From Stenogyne calaminthoides (lineage: Eukaryota > Streptophyta > Magnoliopsida > Lamiales > Lamiaceae): a stretch of DNA of 64,000 bases. The stretch's first letter is position 1, and every line of letters begins with the position of its first letter. The notes beneath the pieces are model-generated. The model was not told the DNA's origin, made no database searches, and worked only from the letters and a program-made list of their open reading frames with translations. The DNA is taken from positions 11,532,001 to 11,596,000 of the forward strand of contig JBBCBC010000012.1 of the NCBI GenBank assembly GCA_037126765.1. Reading direction: 5' to 3'. A program made the position numbers and the translations under genes. Positions 11,304 to 22,994 of the stretch are shown in pieces.

Positions 11304-13140
11304 TGTTGGACAATGAGTTGCACAGATCTATTCGGGGTGAATATTTAAATACAAATTTAATTCATTAATTATTACTAGCATGAATTAATCCTATATTAAT
11401 TCAAATTTTAATTGCAACAACATATCATGCATATAAAAAACCACGTAAAACCTACGCATGCAGAATCTACGGGTTTACGTGAACGTACCTCTCGGGATGG
11501 CAGTGGCTTTGGTCGGACGGACTAACCAAAAGGCCTTCCCAAGTATTCCCTTAGCCCTTGCTCGACAATCCGGTGGAAGGATACTCGCGAACAATTAACA
11601 AAAGGAAAAAATAAACTTTGTTGCACCACTTATGTGGATTTGCTAATATTTCCAAAGACATGGAATTGTACTTGGGAATGAACTAATCATCCCCTATTTA
11701 TAGGAGAGGGGTTGATTTAATTTTTAGTGATATTTCAATGTGGGAAAAGACTTTTTTGGTCACCAAGAAATCTTGAATATATCCCTTATATTCTTTTTCC
11801 CATAATTAAAATATTCCACAAAAATCCCACCTCTTCTATAATATGGATTTTCGAAAATTTTAGTGCAAGAATCCAAGATTTTGATCTTCTTGAATTTATG
11901 AGATATTCTTGTATTTCAAGAAATACATATCTTCCATAATATCTTTTCAAGAAAATCAAGAAAATCTTTCTTGCCCACTATATTTTCATCTTTTTCAAAA
12001 TTTACTATATAAATAAGCTAGTGGGAGTTTTCTTGAATTTAATGAGATAATCTTGTATTCCAAGAATACATATCTTCATTCCATAACAAAATTCAAAGAA
12101 AATCTTTCTCCCAACATATCTATATATTTCGAAATTTTGGTTGGAAAATTAAGCAACAATATTTATTTTATTTTAATCACCTTTTCAGTTATTGGACTAT
12201 TTGTTGGGCTACTCAGGGGGCCTTTAGGAGAATTAAGATTGGACCTTCTAATGGATCTTGAATATCTAATATTGAGCCACAATATAATTCAAGCCCATAA
12301 ATATTAATTAATCCCACTACATAATTAATATTGCACTATCCATCTTAACCCATATTACAGTCAATATGGCTCCGGTCATTATTTTCCCGTGTTTAAGATT
12401 ATCTAGCCCATCAATTAATTTAAGCCCTTTGAAATAGCTTTACATTAATTAATATCTTTTTTCCTTGGTCGATGAACGGTTCAACATTATTATCCATACA
12501 GAAACTAATTCCACTTGCAAGATTTGGTATGATAAAACTTATGAACCTCCCAAGGGGGCAAATCAAACAAGCGTGCTTGCACACGATTCTTCAGATTAAA
12601 TCTTAGCAATCACATGTGACCAATAATATTGCCCAAGATAAAAAGTATTGAATCTCTCGATTAAGCTACCCATGATAAGTCAAAGCAATAGTTACCAATC
12701 CCACGTGATCCTATTTAAGGGACGAAGGTTAAGAAACAACGAACCACCGAGGTCTAATTCTTCCTTGTTCGTTACAAGAATTTATCCTCCTCAGGGTCCT
12801 ATTCAAAAGATCATCATGCACTAGTGTAATCTCTTGGTCAAGACAAACCAATCTGAGCCTTACACCTCAACCTTTCGCGATGGTTGTTCATTTCCATCTA
12901 GGTCGTGAATGGCGTACTTTTAGTTACAAGGGACTGTTAATTTAATCTTCGTGATCCGGTATCACTAAATTAACTACATGTAACACGTCGAATTATTGAA
13001 CAGTTATCGCGAAGAAATATATGTAACATTCAATCATATTTAAAGCATTAGTGATAAACAATTTATTTCAGTAAATAAGTCTGAAAATTCAGTTTCGATT
13101 ATACAAAGTAAAAAAAATACTTTTCAGTATAATCCCAACA
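11304..13140 (-). repeat. 5' LTR of Copia A1
   Basis: 1,837 bp LTR next to the primer binding site. It starts the element on the minus strand with TGTTGGGATTATACTG and ends CCAACA. It is the promoter-bearing copy. A target duplication ACATT follows at 13141-13145. Confidence 0.95.
11695..11702 (-). promoter_or_regulatory. TATA box in 5' LTR of Copia A1
   Basis: Minus strand TATAAATA followed by GGGGATGA. The same box is at the equivalent place in the A2 LTRs (17417-17424, 33822-33829) and the A3 5' LTR (51458-51465). It presumably sets the transcription start of the element. Confidence 0.65.
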
Positions 13141-15085
13141 ACATTACCATGGCTTTCTGAACTGTACATCACAAGACTCACCCATTTCTTTCAAAAAATA
13201 ATTAAAAATAAAAAATAAAACCACTACCACTCCAAGCCATCATTTCTCTTGAAAAATCAAACCACCATTTCATAAATACAATTAAAAATCAAACCATCAT
13301 TTCTTTAGAAAAATAAATCAACGATGAATCGAGGCAACAAGACTCACCCTCCTACGTCGATATGGCAGTCACCACAACCGTCCCACGGCCGCCGCCGTCC
13401 ACACCGCCCCATAGTCGCCGCCTCACACCCCACAAATCTGCTGCCCCCTCCCCCCTAGTCACCAACCTCGCCACCTCCATGCCGCCGTCATCTGCACCGT
13501 CATCCCCCAAAATGCATATGTACACCGCCCCACCGTCGCCGCCTCACACCCCACAAATGCAGCCTTCTTCAACCGTCGCCGTCATCCTCACACTCCACTG
13601 ATTTCGACCCCCCCCAGATCTGTAAAAAATCACCACACCCAAAAATCTGTAAAAATCGCCGCCCCCTACATCGTAAAAATCGCCGCTGTCGATTTGTGTG
13701 TTTTCCGCCACCTCCCCGCCTCCGCCATCCCCCAAAACATATCTGTACACCGCCCGCCAGTCGCCTCCTCACACCCTACACATCCGCCGTCCACACGCCC
13801 TCCCAACCACCGCCATCCACCACCTTCGTAGCTTTCTTCAAGAGCCACTGACCTAGATCCAAAATCTGTAGCTAAATGAGTAATAAAGAGAGAGTTTTTA
13901 TTTGGGTTGGGAGATAATGGGGAGAGAGAGAGAATTTTTTTTGGGTGTAAGTATAAAGTGAGGCGTGTGTGTAGATGTAATTGATGAGGGGTACATTTGG
14001 TAAATTGTGGGAAATATATTGTATCTCATTGCTATTTTAGAAATGATTTGTACTGGGTAGTAAGTGTGTGTGGATTTTGTGTACTGGATAGCAATTACCC
14101 CAAAGGATAACACCCGTAAATTTGCTAAGATCATCAATCTTTTTTATTTTACAAAATTACTCTTAATGAAAAGTACTAATATATCCTTTATAATTAAAAA
14201 GGAAATTTTATATTTAATACATACATCTACCTTTTTTTGTTCTTAGTATTAAAATCTCATGAATCCATGCCAAAAATATATTCCCCTTTCCTCTTTTTCC
14301 TTATACATACTCAAAAAACATTGAAAACCTTTATTCTTAACGCCAACGAGCTCTAATTTGCCATTTATGTGATAAATATCACCATTGCATTAACACCGAT
14401 TTCTAAACAACATTTTCGTTACTCTGCTGCAGGTTTGGACAAACACTTTTTGTTCTTATTTCATTAATCAATTTAGACCTGTAAAATCTAAAACATACAC
14501 TCTAAATTGAGATGCCATAGAAGCAACCTCAAAACAAAAGAATTTTACCAAAATTGAAATTGCAAATCAAATTTGCAGTAATCAAACAAATCGAAGCATT
14601 TAGACAACTAAAAATGGCGATGGAGGAGCAATTGTTTTTAAAAAAATGGGCATCAGTTTTATCAGCAAGCATAGAAGAAGGGCGAGTGATCGATCTTTCT
14701 ATAGGAGGTACTAATTGAAGTATTCTCGGATTAGTCGGTCTTTGTACATGATACCGAGTTATAATAAAAAACAAACAAACAAAACTAATTGAAGTATTCT
14801 CGTGATGACAATCCATTTTTTGATGTATTTGCCCCAGATGTGGTTTATTGGGACGTATTGAATGAGGGGTGAGTGAGCATATTTTTAGACGTGTAAGTGT
14901 AAAAAATAATATATTGGATATAATTGTAAATTCAATGGTTGATGTATTTAGTAAAAGTTATAAAACAAAAATAATTAGATGGGTGAACTAAGAAAATTTG
15001 TGGATGTTAATAGTCGCACCCAATATTTTATCCTGTATACAAATTAATACAATTTAATATATCAATCAATTTTTTATTTTTTTAC
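13141..15085. other. AT-rich DNA between A1 and the MITE/SINE region
   Basis: AT-rich sequence with short repeated phrases such as AAAATCAAACCATCATTTCT (13273-13320 region), a GC-rich patch described separately, and a purine run near 13920-13932. A 20-bp stretch at 14083-14103 (GATAGCAATTACCCCAAA) resembles 3964-3982 just left of A1 in direct orientation. No domain-bearing frame is recognisable. Confidence 0.5.
13346..13850. other. GC-rich, proline-coding low-complexity patch
   Basis: About 500 bp rich in CCGCC/CACC. The plus strand holds a 79-codon frame (13362-13601) that is Pro/Ser/Thr-rich, with no domain and no clear promoter. A roughly 60 bp phrase (CCCCCAAAATGCATATGTAC at 13504 onward) is repeated imperfectly at 13729-13795, so this is partly an imperfect direct duplication. 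It could be a captured fragment of a host exon inside a DNA transposon or plain low-complexity DNA. Neither can be decided from sequence alone. Confidence 0.4.
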
Positions 15086-15200
15086 GTGGTGGAATAGCTC
15101 AAATAGTAAGAACACCACTATTTAAGTTACTATGATCATGAGTTCGAGTCATCTAGGAGTAATGGGAGGTGTTGGTAAAAGAAAGAAAAAACTCCTTGAC
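15086..15200 (+). mobile_element. tRNA-derived SINE-like segment
   Basis: Contains RNA polymerase III promoter motifs in tRNA order: an A-box-like TAGCTCAAATAG at 15095-15106 and a B-box GAGTTCGAGTC at 15140-15150 (consensus GGTTCGANTCC). They are separated by 33 bp, typical for tRNA heads. The upstream GTGGTGGAATAGCTCA resembles a tRNA 5' end, but the segment lacks a full cloverleaf, so a SINE head is more likely than a tRNA gene. The 3' boundary is not defined; the MITE begins at 15242. Confidence 0.55.
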
Positions 15201-15241
15201 ATTCTTACTTTTGAAAAATCATTTTGCAAATAAGTCTGTAA

Positions 15242-15447
15242 GGGTATGATCGTTTAGCAAATATCCTGACGGACTTTGGACTTTACAATCTCAAACCCCC
15301 ATTTATTTTGAGACTTAAAGTAAGAATTTTAAAATCCTATAAATCCTACTCTAACCTAATAACCTACTACTACTCTACCATTTATTCTCTCAATATACTC
15401 ACATCATCTACTTTTTTATTCTCCTAATACACTCAAAATAATATAAT
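15242..15447. mobile_element. MITE (PIF/Harbinger-like), left half
   Basis: Begins GGGTATGATCGTTTAG and is preceded by TAA (15239-15241). The right half (55841-55988) ends in the imperfect complement CAAACATACCC followed by TAA (55989-55991). Inverted ends plus a 3-bp TAA duplication are typical of Tourist/PIF-Harbinger MITEs. Removing the 40 kb Copia nest and one copy of its ATAAT duplication leaves an element of about 350 bp with no coding capacity. It is the outermost, oldest layer of the nest. Confidence 0.65.
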
Positions 15448-15977
15448 TGTTAGTGTTAGTATCCTAGAGACAATCCATTGTAAGGACATAATGCTAAGAT
15501 AATATTCAGTATTGGTTTAATATTATTGTTTATATAATATTAAATGTATGACATTACACTTGTTAGAATATTATGTTTGATTGTTTGCATTTGTTCTTAT
15601 CTGTGTTCCCTTGAATCATTGCTGTAATTGAGGTTGTGAATGGGATATTGATGATGCAATTGAGATTGGTGTACGATCTGCATCATACTCTTAGAGAGAG
15701 TAATAAGATCTCACTTACTACGAGATACTAGGTATCTAATGATGGATGCACAAATACCTTAGAGGGTATTAGTATACCCATTCGAGAAATTGTTTGATGT
15801 AGTTCCACTATATGTGTCTACGGGTGTCTCGGTTAGTGGGAGCGATGCGATACTCCTTTAACTTGAGGTCAATACGCACGACATGTGTGGAATGATGAAC
15901 TTTGACCAACGCTTACACCCTTCCATGGGTAGATATGGCTTGGATTGGGTTCATCACGAAGTGCATGTGCGCGGTAG

Positions 15978-17821
15978 TGTTGGGGTTATACTGGGAAGTA
16001 TGCTTTTACTTTGTATAACCAAACTGAATTTCTGTCTTATTTACTGAAATAAATTATTTATCACTGATGCTTTAAATATCATTGAATGTTACATATATTT
16101 ACTGCATAACTGTTCAATAAATAGTACGTGTTACATTGTAGTTAATTTAGTGATACCAGATCACAGAAGATTAAATTAACAGTTCCTTGTAACCAAAAGT
16201 ACACCATTCACAACCTAGATGGAAATAAACAATTCATCGTGAAAGGTTGAAGTGTAAGGCTCAGATTGGCTTGTCTTGACCAAGAGATTACACTAATACA
16301 TGACTGATGCACTGAATAGGACCTACAGGAGGACAAATTCTTCAGCACTGAACTAGGAAGAATTAGACCGCAGTGGTTCGTTATTTCTTAATCTTCGTCC
16401 CTTAAAGAGGATCGCGTGTGGTTAGTAATTATTGCTTTGACTTATTACGGGTAGAGAATCAACGAGATTCAATACTTTATATCTTGGGCAATATTATTGG
16501 TCACATGCGATTGCTAAGATTTAATACGAAGAATCGTGTGCAAGTACGCTTGTTCGATTTGCCCCCTTGGGAGGTTCATAAGATTTATCATACCAAATCT
16601 TGCAAGTGGACCTAGTTTCCGGTATGGATAATAATGTTGAACCGTTCCTTAACCAAGGACAAAAGATATTAATTAATGGAAAGCTATTTCAATGGCTTGA
16701 ATTAATTAATGGGCTAGATAATCTTAAACACGGGAAATAATAACCCGGAGCCATATTAACAGTAATATGGGTTAAGATGGATAGTGCAATATTAATTATG
16801 TAGTGAGATTAATTAATATTTATGGGCTTGAATAATATTGTGGCTCAATATTGATAATTCAAGATCCATTGGAAGGTCCAATCTTAATTCTCCTAAAGGC
16901 CCCTCAAGTAGCTCAAACATAAAGTCCAATAACTGAAAAAGTTGCTTAAAAATAAAATAAATTTTGTTGCCTAATTTTCCTATTTTTCGAAAATAATAAA
17001 TAAAAGAGGGAGAAAGATTTTCTTTGAATTTTGTTATGGAATAAAGATAAGTATTCTTGGAATACAAGATTATCTCATTAAATTCAATAAATCTCCCACT
17101 TGGTTATTTATTTTGATATTTTCGAAAATTTTGAAAGAATAAGGGAACGAAAGATTTTCTTGTTTTTCTTGAAAAAATATTATGAAAGATATGTATTCTT
17201 GCAATACAAGTATATCTCATAAATTCAAGATCCAAATCTTGGAATCTTTATCCTTGTTTTTTCGAAAATAACCATAACAAGAGAAGGTGGGATTTTTATG
17301 GAATATTTTAATTATGGAGAAAAGAATATATGAGATATATTCAAGATTTCTTGGAGATCAAGAAAAAGATTTTTCCTCCCTATTCCATGATGAAAAAAAT
17401 TGGCCACCACCTAATCTATAAATAGGGGATGATTTCTTCATCCCAGAAGAGAACAATTCCAAGTGTTGGAAAAATTAGAAATCCACAAAGGTGGTGCAAC
17501 AAATAATTTATTTTCCCTTTTGTTAATTGTTCGCGAGTTTCCTTCCGCCGGATTGACGAGCAAGGGCTAGGGAATACTTGGGAAGGATTTTTGGTGTGTT
17601 CTTATCAACCGAGTCCATTGCCATTCCAAACAGGTTAGTTCACGTAAACCCGTAGCAATTCCGCATGCGTAGGATTTATGTGAATTGTTTATATGCATGA
17701 TTTGTTGTTGAACTATTATTTGAATTAATATAGGATTAATTCATGCTAGTAATAATTCTTAGAATTAAATTTATATTTAAATATTCATCCCGAATAGATC
17801 CGGGCAAATAATTCCCCAACA
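15978..17821 (+). repeat. 5' LTR of Copia A2
   Basis: 1,844 bp; closely matches 32380-34226 with scattered single-base differences, and more distantly the A1 and A3 LTRs. Ends TGTTGGGG and CCCCAACA. Confidence 0.96.
17417..17424 (+). promoter_or_regulatory. TATA box in 5' LTR of Copia A2
   Basis: TATAAATA followed by GGGGATGATT, about 400 bp before the LTR end. Same position in the 3' LTR at 33822-33829. Confidence 0.65.
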
Positions 17822-17823
17822 AC

Positions 17824-17836
17824 TGGTATCAGAGCC
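17824..17836 (+). other. Primer binding site of Copia A2
   Basis: TGGTATCAGAGCC two bases after the 5' LTR, the standard initiator tRNA-Met complement of plant Copia elements. Confidence 0.95.
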
Positions 17837-19321
17837 TCGGTTTCGGGCTCTGAATTTTAAATTGTAATTTAATTTGTTTTCATTAAATTTGAAATTGGAT
17901 TGTAGAATTGCTAGATCTTTTTTACAGGTACCCAATTGTCATGGAATTTAATGTGTTGATTTATGCATGCATATAAATTGTGATTTTTAATTCGATTCGT
18001 TCGAATTCGTTTTGCCTCGTGAGAAAATCCACGAGTAGATTAGGATTTGTTTGATTCGTTCAATGTAATAGACTAGTCTAGATCTAGGTTTATTTATTTT
18101 TGTAAATAAATTGTAACCGGATCGTGAGCCAAGACGAAGGCGATGAATTAAAAATGGATTGATCCAAAACTGGGCACGAGCGGCGTGCGTTGCGTAAAAC
18201 GTGCCAAAGGAGGCACGCGGCCAACGCCAGCGAAATGGTGCACACCGGCGTGGGCGAGGCCGCTGGCCGAAAGGCGGATCGGAGTCGTCGCAGGAGATCG
18301 CATATGATGTGCGCTGCGGCTGCGATGGGGGACATCGCAGAAGGTCGGCATCGGCCTGGTCGGCATGGATGGTGCGAGTGCCCTGTGGTCTTGTGGCTGG
18401 GATGCCGATGCCTGGTGACACGACACCGGCTTTACTTGGCGAATGCGTGATATCTTGGGGCGACATCGCCCGGCCTTTGGCCTACAAGACGAAAGCCACT
18501 CGGCACGGCCGGGGGAGTGCTAGGTGGGCACTCCGACCCGCGAGCTGTTCGATGACGTTACTTGATGTGGCGAACCTTTCGGGACGAACGATGAAGGCGA
18601 AGAAGATGATTTCTTGAGATCAAGACATGACAAAAATTAACCGTGACAATTGGATATATGTGCCCAATGTGTTTAATTTTTTTTGTTTTTGATCTTATGC
18701 ATTATTTTATGCTTATTTAAATTGTGTTTAAATTTGCGATGCATGAGAAAATATTTTTGAAAAATCTCACTTTCAAAAATTACTAAGTATGCTTAAACAA
18801 TTAATTGATAATTTTATTCCGGATAATAAAATTGAATTAATTTTGACCTCCATGATTTATTTATTTGTGAATTCTTTTGGAGAAATTCCCCCCACGGGAC
18901 GATCAAAAGATAGCTTTCACATGAATAAATTCCAAATGAATGATTGTGGATTATTACTAGTGGCGACGATGACCCTCCCCACGAGGCTCGTTCAAAGCGA
19001 AATAATAATTTCAGATTTAATCATGGTTATTACTTTGGTATAAAATTGATATGCATATACTTCCCCAAGTCCCCGTCGATTTTATATTGGTCAAGTGGAG
19101 CCAACTATTAATCTGGATAGTAAAGGTTTGTAAATTGTTCTTGTTTGTAACTCGCTTGAATGTGTTTAAATAATGACCCACCCCACGTGGCTTATTTAAA
19201 CTGTTTTGAGATGTTGGCTGATGCATGTTCATATTTTTTTTTGAGATTTTAATATGATGCATGTGATCGAACCTTGTGATATATTTGTGCTTATGCATAT
19301 TATTATTTATTTCAGTTCATC
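17837..19321 (+). other. Leader of Copia A2 with GC-rich patch
   Basis: Non-coding leader. About 18170-18600 is GC-rich (for example GACATCGCCCGGCC at 18462-18475), corresponding in position to 10640-10980 of A1 and 50400-50710 of A3 but differing greatly in sequence. Overlapping open frames on both strands here (such as 18201-18617 and 17987-18466) are by-products of the GC content. From 18660 to 19321 the leader is AT-rich and conserved in all three copies. Confidence 0.75.
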
Positions 19322-20350
19322 ATGTCACAACCTTTTAATCCACTGTTCAATACACTTAAAGACAATTTACTTACTGGTGAAAACTATATTGATTGGATAT
19401 GCAAACTAAAACCTGTCCTACCCGCATCACTTTCCAAATGGGTACTTGATACACCAAAACCCGAAAAACCAGCTAAGGACGCCGGAATATGGGACGAGAT
19501 GCTATATGGTGAATGGGAGCTGGCAAATGAATTGATGAAGGATACAATTCTGGCACATCTGTCAGATTTTTTGAAATGCCTTCACCAAGGATATGAGTCA
19601 GCTGCAGATATCTTACAAAATCTCGAAGCGATGTTCACACATCCGACCCGTATGGCAATCCAAAGTGTGAAGCAAGAAATGGCTGAATTAAAAATGGAAA
19701 AAGGGACGACTGCAGCACAACACGTTCTTAGGGTTATGGTGCTATTTGAGGAACTTGAGATCCTCGGCGAAAATTGTGATTTCAAGACTAAGATTGATTT
19801 CATTCTCCAATCCTTACCAAAGAGCTATAATCACCACTATCTTGAGTATCTATTGGAAGATCTAGATTTTACAGTGGATGATCTTGTAAATGCTCTCACT
19901 TTGGTTGAAAGGGAGAGGGAGCGCGAGGAAAAGAACTTGGAAAAACGGAAATCTTCTCTTCATCCTAGGTCAAGTGGTGATAAGGATGATGAAAAGAGAA
20001 GAAAGTTAAACCAAGCAGACTCAACACCTAATAAGAGCATGGAATCAAGCATGAGGAAAGTTTTGGAAAGCGGCGGAGTAGGACACTCGAGGAAAGCCTG
20101 TTCCAATTCTTCTAAGAATGGAAAGAAAGGTAATTCTCACGCACTAGTTGTTGAAACTTGCTTAGCGACGTATGCCTCCCATTTATGGGTGGTGGATACG
20201 GGGTCCACTGATCATATTTATTTCACTTTACAGGGGTTCAAGAGGATCTGACAACTTAGTGGGAGTGAGATCCTCATCACACTGGGCGATGCTACGAGAG
20301 TGGCAGCTGAAGCAGTGGGAGAAGTGCACCTGTCCTTTGAAGAGTTTTAA
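19322..20350 (+). pseudogene. gag-protease of Copia A2, one premature stop
   Basis: Starts MSQPFNPLF at 19322. The capsid region (GENYIDWICKL, ILQSLPKSYNHHYLEYLLED) runs to about residue 210, then a charged Glu/Arg/Lys stretch. The zinc knuckle is degenerate: only GHSRKAC remains and the first two cysteines are gone. The same frame continues into protease WVVDTGSTDHIYFTLQGF with the Asp-Thr-Gly active site near 20190-20205. A TGA at 20249-20251 replaces a tryptophan codon seen in A1. After it the frame reads QLSGSEILITLGDATRVAAE to 20350, where it ends early compared with the family. Gag should form particles; loss of the knuckle would impair RNA packaging. Confidence 0.93.
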
Positions 20351-20489
20351 TTTTAAGAGATGTTCTTTACATTCTAAGTTTTAGAAAGAATTTAATTTCG
20401 GTTTCTATACAATTAACTGTGCACACCACTCACGAAATGCATCCTATAACACATCAACTATTTCCGATAAAAGAAAACGCTCATCAGAC

Positions 20490-21683
20490 GTGAACGAGAC
20501 ACTTCTATGGCATCTAAGATTGGGACATATTAATCCAAAGAGGATCCAAAGGTTGGTAGAAGACTGTTCACTGGAGTCTCTCCAAGTTGAACCAATCCCA
20601 ACCTGTGAATCATGTTTGGAGGGTAAAATGACCAAGAGGGCATTTGGAGCCAAGGGGAATCGATCCAAAGAAGTGTTAGAAATTGTTCACACAGACGTAT
20701 GTTGTTTAATGTCAATCAAAGCAAGAGGAGGTTATGAATATTTCGTCACTTTTATTGATGATTACTCAAGGTACGACTATATTTTCCTTATGAAGCATAA
20801 ATCTGAGACTTTTGACAAATTCAAAGAATTTAAGACTCAAGTAGAGAATCATAGGGAAAAATGTATTAAGTCTCTACGATCCGATCGTGGAGGCGAGTAC
20901 CTCAGCGATGAGTTTTTGAACTACTTGTCAGATAAAGGGATTGTATCCCAGCTAACTGCACCCGGAACCCCTCAACAAAACGGGGTTGCAGAGTGAAGAA
21001 ACAGAACTCTTTTAGAAATGATTAGATCAATGATGAGTTATGCGGATCTACCCAAGTTGTTATGGGGTCATGCCTTGGAAACATCGGCTTACATTCTGAA
21101 CTTGGTGACATCCAAATTGGTTCCCAAAACTCCCAAAGAATTGTGGACCGGGCGCAAGCCCAGTTTGAGACACATGAGAATTTGGGGGTGTCCGGCCTAC
21201 GTGTTGGACAAGGAAGCCGGAAAAAAATTGGATCCTCGATCAGAATTAAGGTTGTTTATAGGATACCCCGAGGGAACAAAATGGTGTATGTTCTATGGTC
21301 CCGAAGATCAAAAGGTGGTAATAAGCACCCACTTTAGATTTTTGGAAGAAGACTATATGAACGAAAGAAGACCCAGAAGTGAGATTACCTTAAATGAGCT
21401 AAGGGGGCTAACCTCAGTGCCAACTGTACAAGATGATATACCAAACGACACACTTACACAACCGGAACCTCGTCGTAGTGGGAGGGTTGTGAGACAACCC
21501 GAGAGATTCATGGGGATAGGAGAGTCCTCGGACTTGATTCCCGGACAAGACGAATCAGACCCATGGACATATGACGAGGCAATCCAAGATAAGGATGCGG
21601 TTTCTTGGCAAACAGCAATGAAACCCGAAATGGGTTATATGGATCATAACAGAGTGTGGGAGCTAGTCGAACCCATTGGTTGA
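20490..21683 (+). pseudogene. Integrase and linker of Copia A2, premature stop
   Basis: GAG pre-integrase zinc region at the start (HLRLGHINPKRIQRLV and CESCLEGKMTKRAF), then the rve catalytic core with first Asp in IVHTDVCC, second in LRSDRGGEYL and the glutamate in NGVAE just before a TGA stop (20994-20996; CGA arginine in A3). The frame continues from 20997 with RNRTLLEMI, GRKPSLRHMRIWGCP and a Ser/Pro linker to a second stop at 21681-21683. Some codons present in A3 before that stop (PPNGVKPIGC) are partly deleted here. All three acidic residues of the DDE triad can be seen. Confidence 0.92.
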
Positions 21684-21689
21684 AAGTGG

Positions 21690-22994
21690 GTGTACAAGAG
21701 AAAAAGAGGACCGGACGGGAAGGTGGAAACCTTCAAGGCAAGGCTTGTGGCGAAAGGTTATACTCAGAAAGAAGGGATCGACTATGAGGAAACTTTTTTG
21801 CCTGTAGCAATGCTCAAGTCCATCCGAATTCTCTTATCGATTGCTGCACATCTCGACTTTGAAATCTGGCAATGCTGTCAAGACGGCTTTTCTTAACGGA
21901 AGTCTTGACGAAGAAATCTATATGCAACAACCCCAAGGCTTCATTGAAAAAGGCCAAGAACACCTAGTTTGTAAGCTCAAGAAGTCCATTTACGGACTCA
22001 AACAAGCATCCAGAGCTTGGAACCAATGTTTTGATCAAGTAATAAAGTCTTATGGGTTTGATCAAAACGAGTTCGAAAGTTGTGTGTACAAAAAGCATGT
22101 CGGAACTGCATTGGTATTCTTAGTGCTATACGTAGATGACATTCTGCTCATCGGGAACGATGTAAAGGTGTTGTCAGATGTAAGGGCATGGATTTCAAAA
22201 CAATTTTATATGAAGGACTTAGGGGAAGCCGGGCACATCCTTGGGATCAAGATTACTCGAGATCGCAAGAAAATGATGATAGGCTTATCGCAAGCTTCAT
22301 ACATAGACACTGTCTTGAAGCGATCCAGGATGCAGGATTCTAAGAAAGGCTTCGTACCTTTCAGACATGGAATCCATCTATCCAAGGAAATGTGCCCTAA
22401 GACACAAAAGGAGATAGATGATATGAAAGACATTCCTTATGCTTCGGCTGTAGGAAGCCTTATGTATGCAATGCTGTGCACGAGACCGGATATCTACTTT
22501 GTCGTTGGCATGGTGGCAAGATATCAAAGTAACCCAGGGAAAGAACATTGGACGACAGTTAAAAACATTCTGAAGTATCTGAAAAGAACTTGAGATAGAA
22601 TGTTGGTTTATCAGTCAGATAGTCTAATCTCCATCGGCTACATGAACTCAGATTTCCAATCAGACTTAGATTCCAGAAAATCTACCTCCGGTAGTGTGTT
22701 TTGCATGGGGGGAGGACCCATGACATGGAGAAGCATTAAGCAAAAACGCATCGCCGATTCTACCATGGAAGCCGAATATGTAGCTGCTTGCGAGGTAGCG
22801 AAAGAAGCGGTTTGGCTCAAGAACTTCCTAGTGGACTTGGATGTAGTTCCAAATTTGCCTAGCACAATCACTGTTTATTGTGATAATGCCGAAGCAGTTA
22901 CAAATTCAAGGGAACCAAGAGCCCACAAGGCCAGCAAACACATTGAAAGGAAATACCATCTTATACGAGAAATCGTTAAGAGAGGAGATATAGA
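21690..22994 (+). pseudogene. Reverse transcriptase and N-terminal RNase H of Copia A2
   Basis: RT begins KWVYKRKRGPDGKVET after the stop at 21681-21683. It loses frame near 21870 (a small deletion removes part of the QMDV block, giving QCCQDG), then continues in another frame with KTAFLNGSLDEEIY, SIYGLKQASRAWNQ and intact YVDD (about 22129-22140). A TGA at 22591-22593 replaces an arginine codon; RNase H then follows in frame: SDFQSDLDSRKSTSGSVF, DSTMEAEYVAACE, CDNAEAV and KHIERKYHLIREI. It stops at 22994, where the family C array is inserted; the missing end is at 32142-32262. Confidence 0.94.

Larger units (their letters stand above)
3987..13140 (-). mobile_element. Ty1/Copia LTR retrotransposon A1, complete but decayed
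   Basis: A full-length Copia element in minus orientation, 9,154 bp. It begins TGTTGGGG and ends CCCAACA, and is flanked by a perfect 5-bp target duplication ACATT (3982-3986 and 13141-13145). Reading on the minus strand the order is 5' LTR (11304-13140), primer site, long leader, gag with zinc knuckle, protease, integrase, reverse transcriptase, RNase H, polypurine tract, 3' LTR (3987-5833). The order PR-IN-RT-RH defines Copia. It is the same family as A2 (15978-34226) and A3 (40416-52864), shown by matching LTR ends, leader and protein sequence. Several in-frame stops and frameshifts make it non-autonomous. Unlike A2 and A3 it has no nested insertion. Confidence 0.96.

Noticed and set aside
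13362..13601. Proline-rich host protein gene
   Set aside because: Only 79 codons, partly made of an imperfect repeat, with no clear promoter or splice structure; kept as low-complexity patch.
15086..15160. Functional tRNA gene
   Set aside because: A and B boxes are visible, but stems do not pair well enough for a cloverleaf and no anticodon arm is convincing.
18201..18617. 138-codon frame and overlapping frames on both strands in a GC-rich block
   Set aside because: Open frames on several frames and both strands are expected from GC-rich DNA lacking stops; not conserved in A1 or A3.
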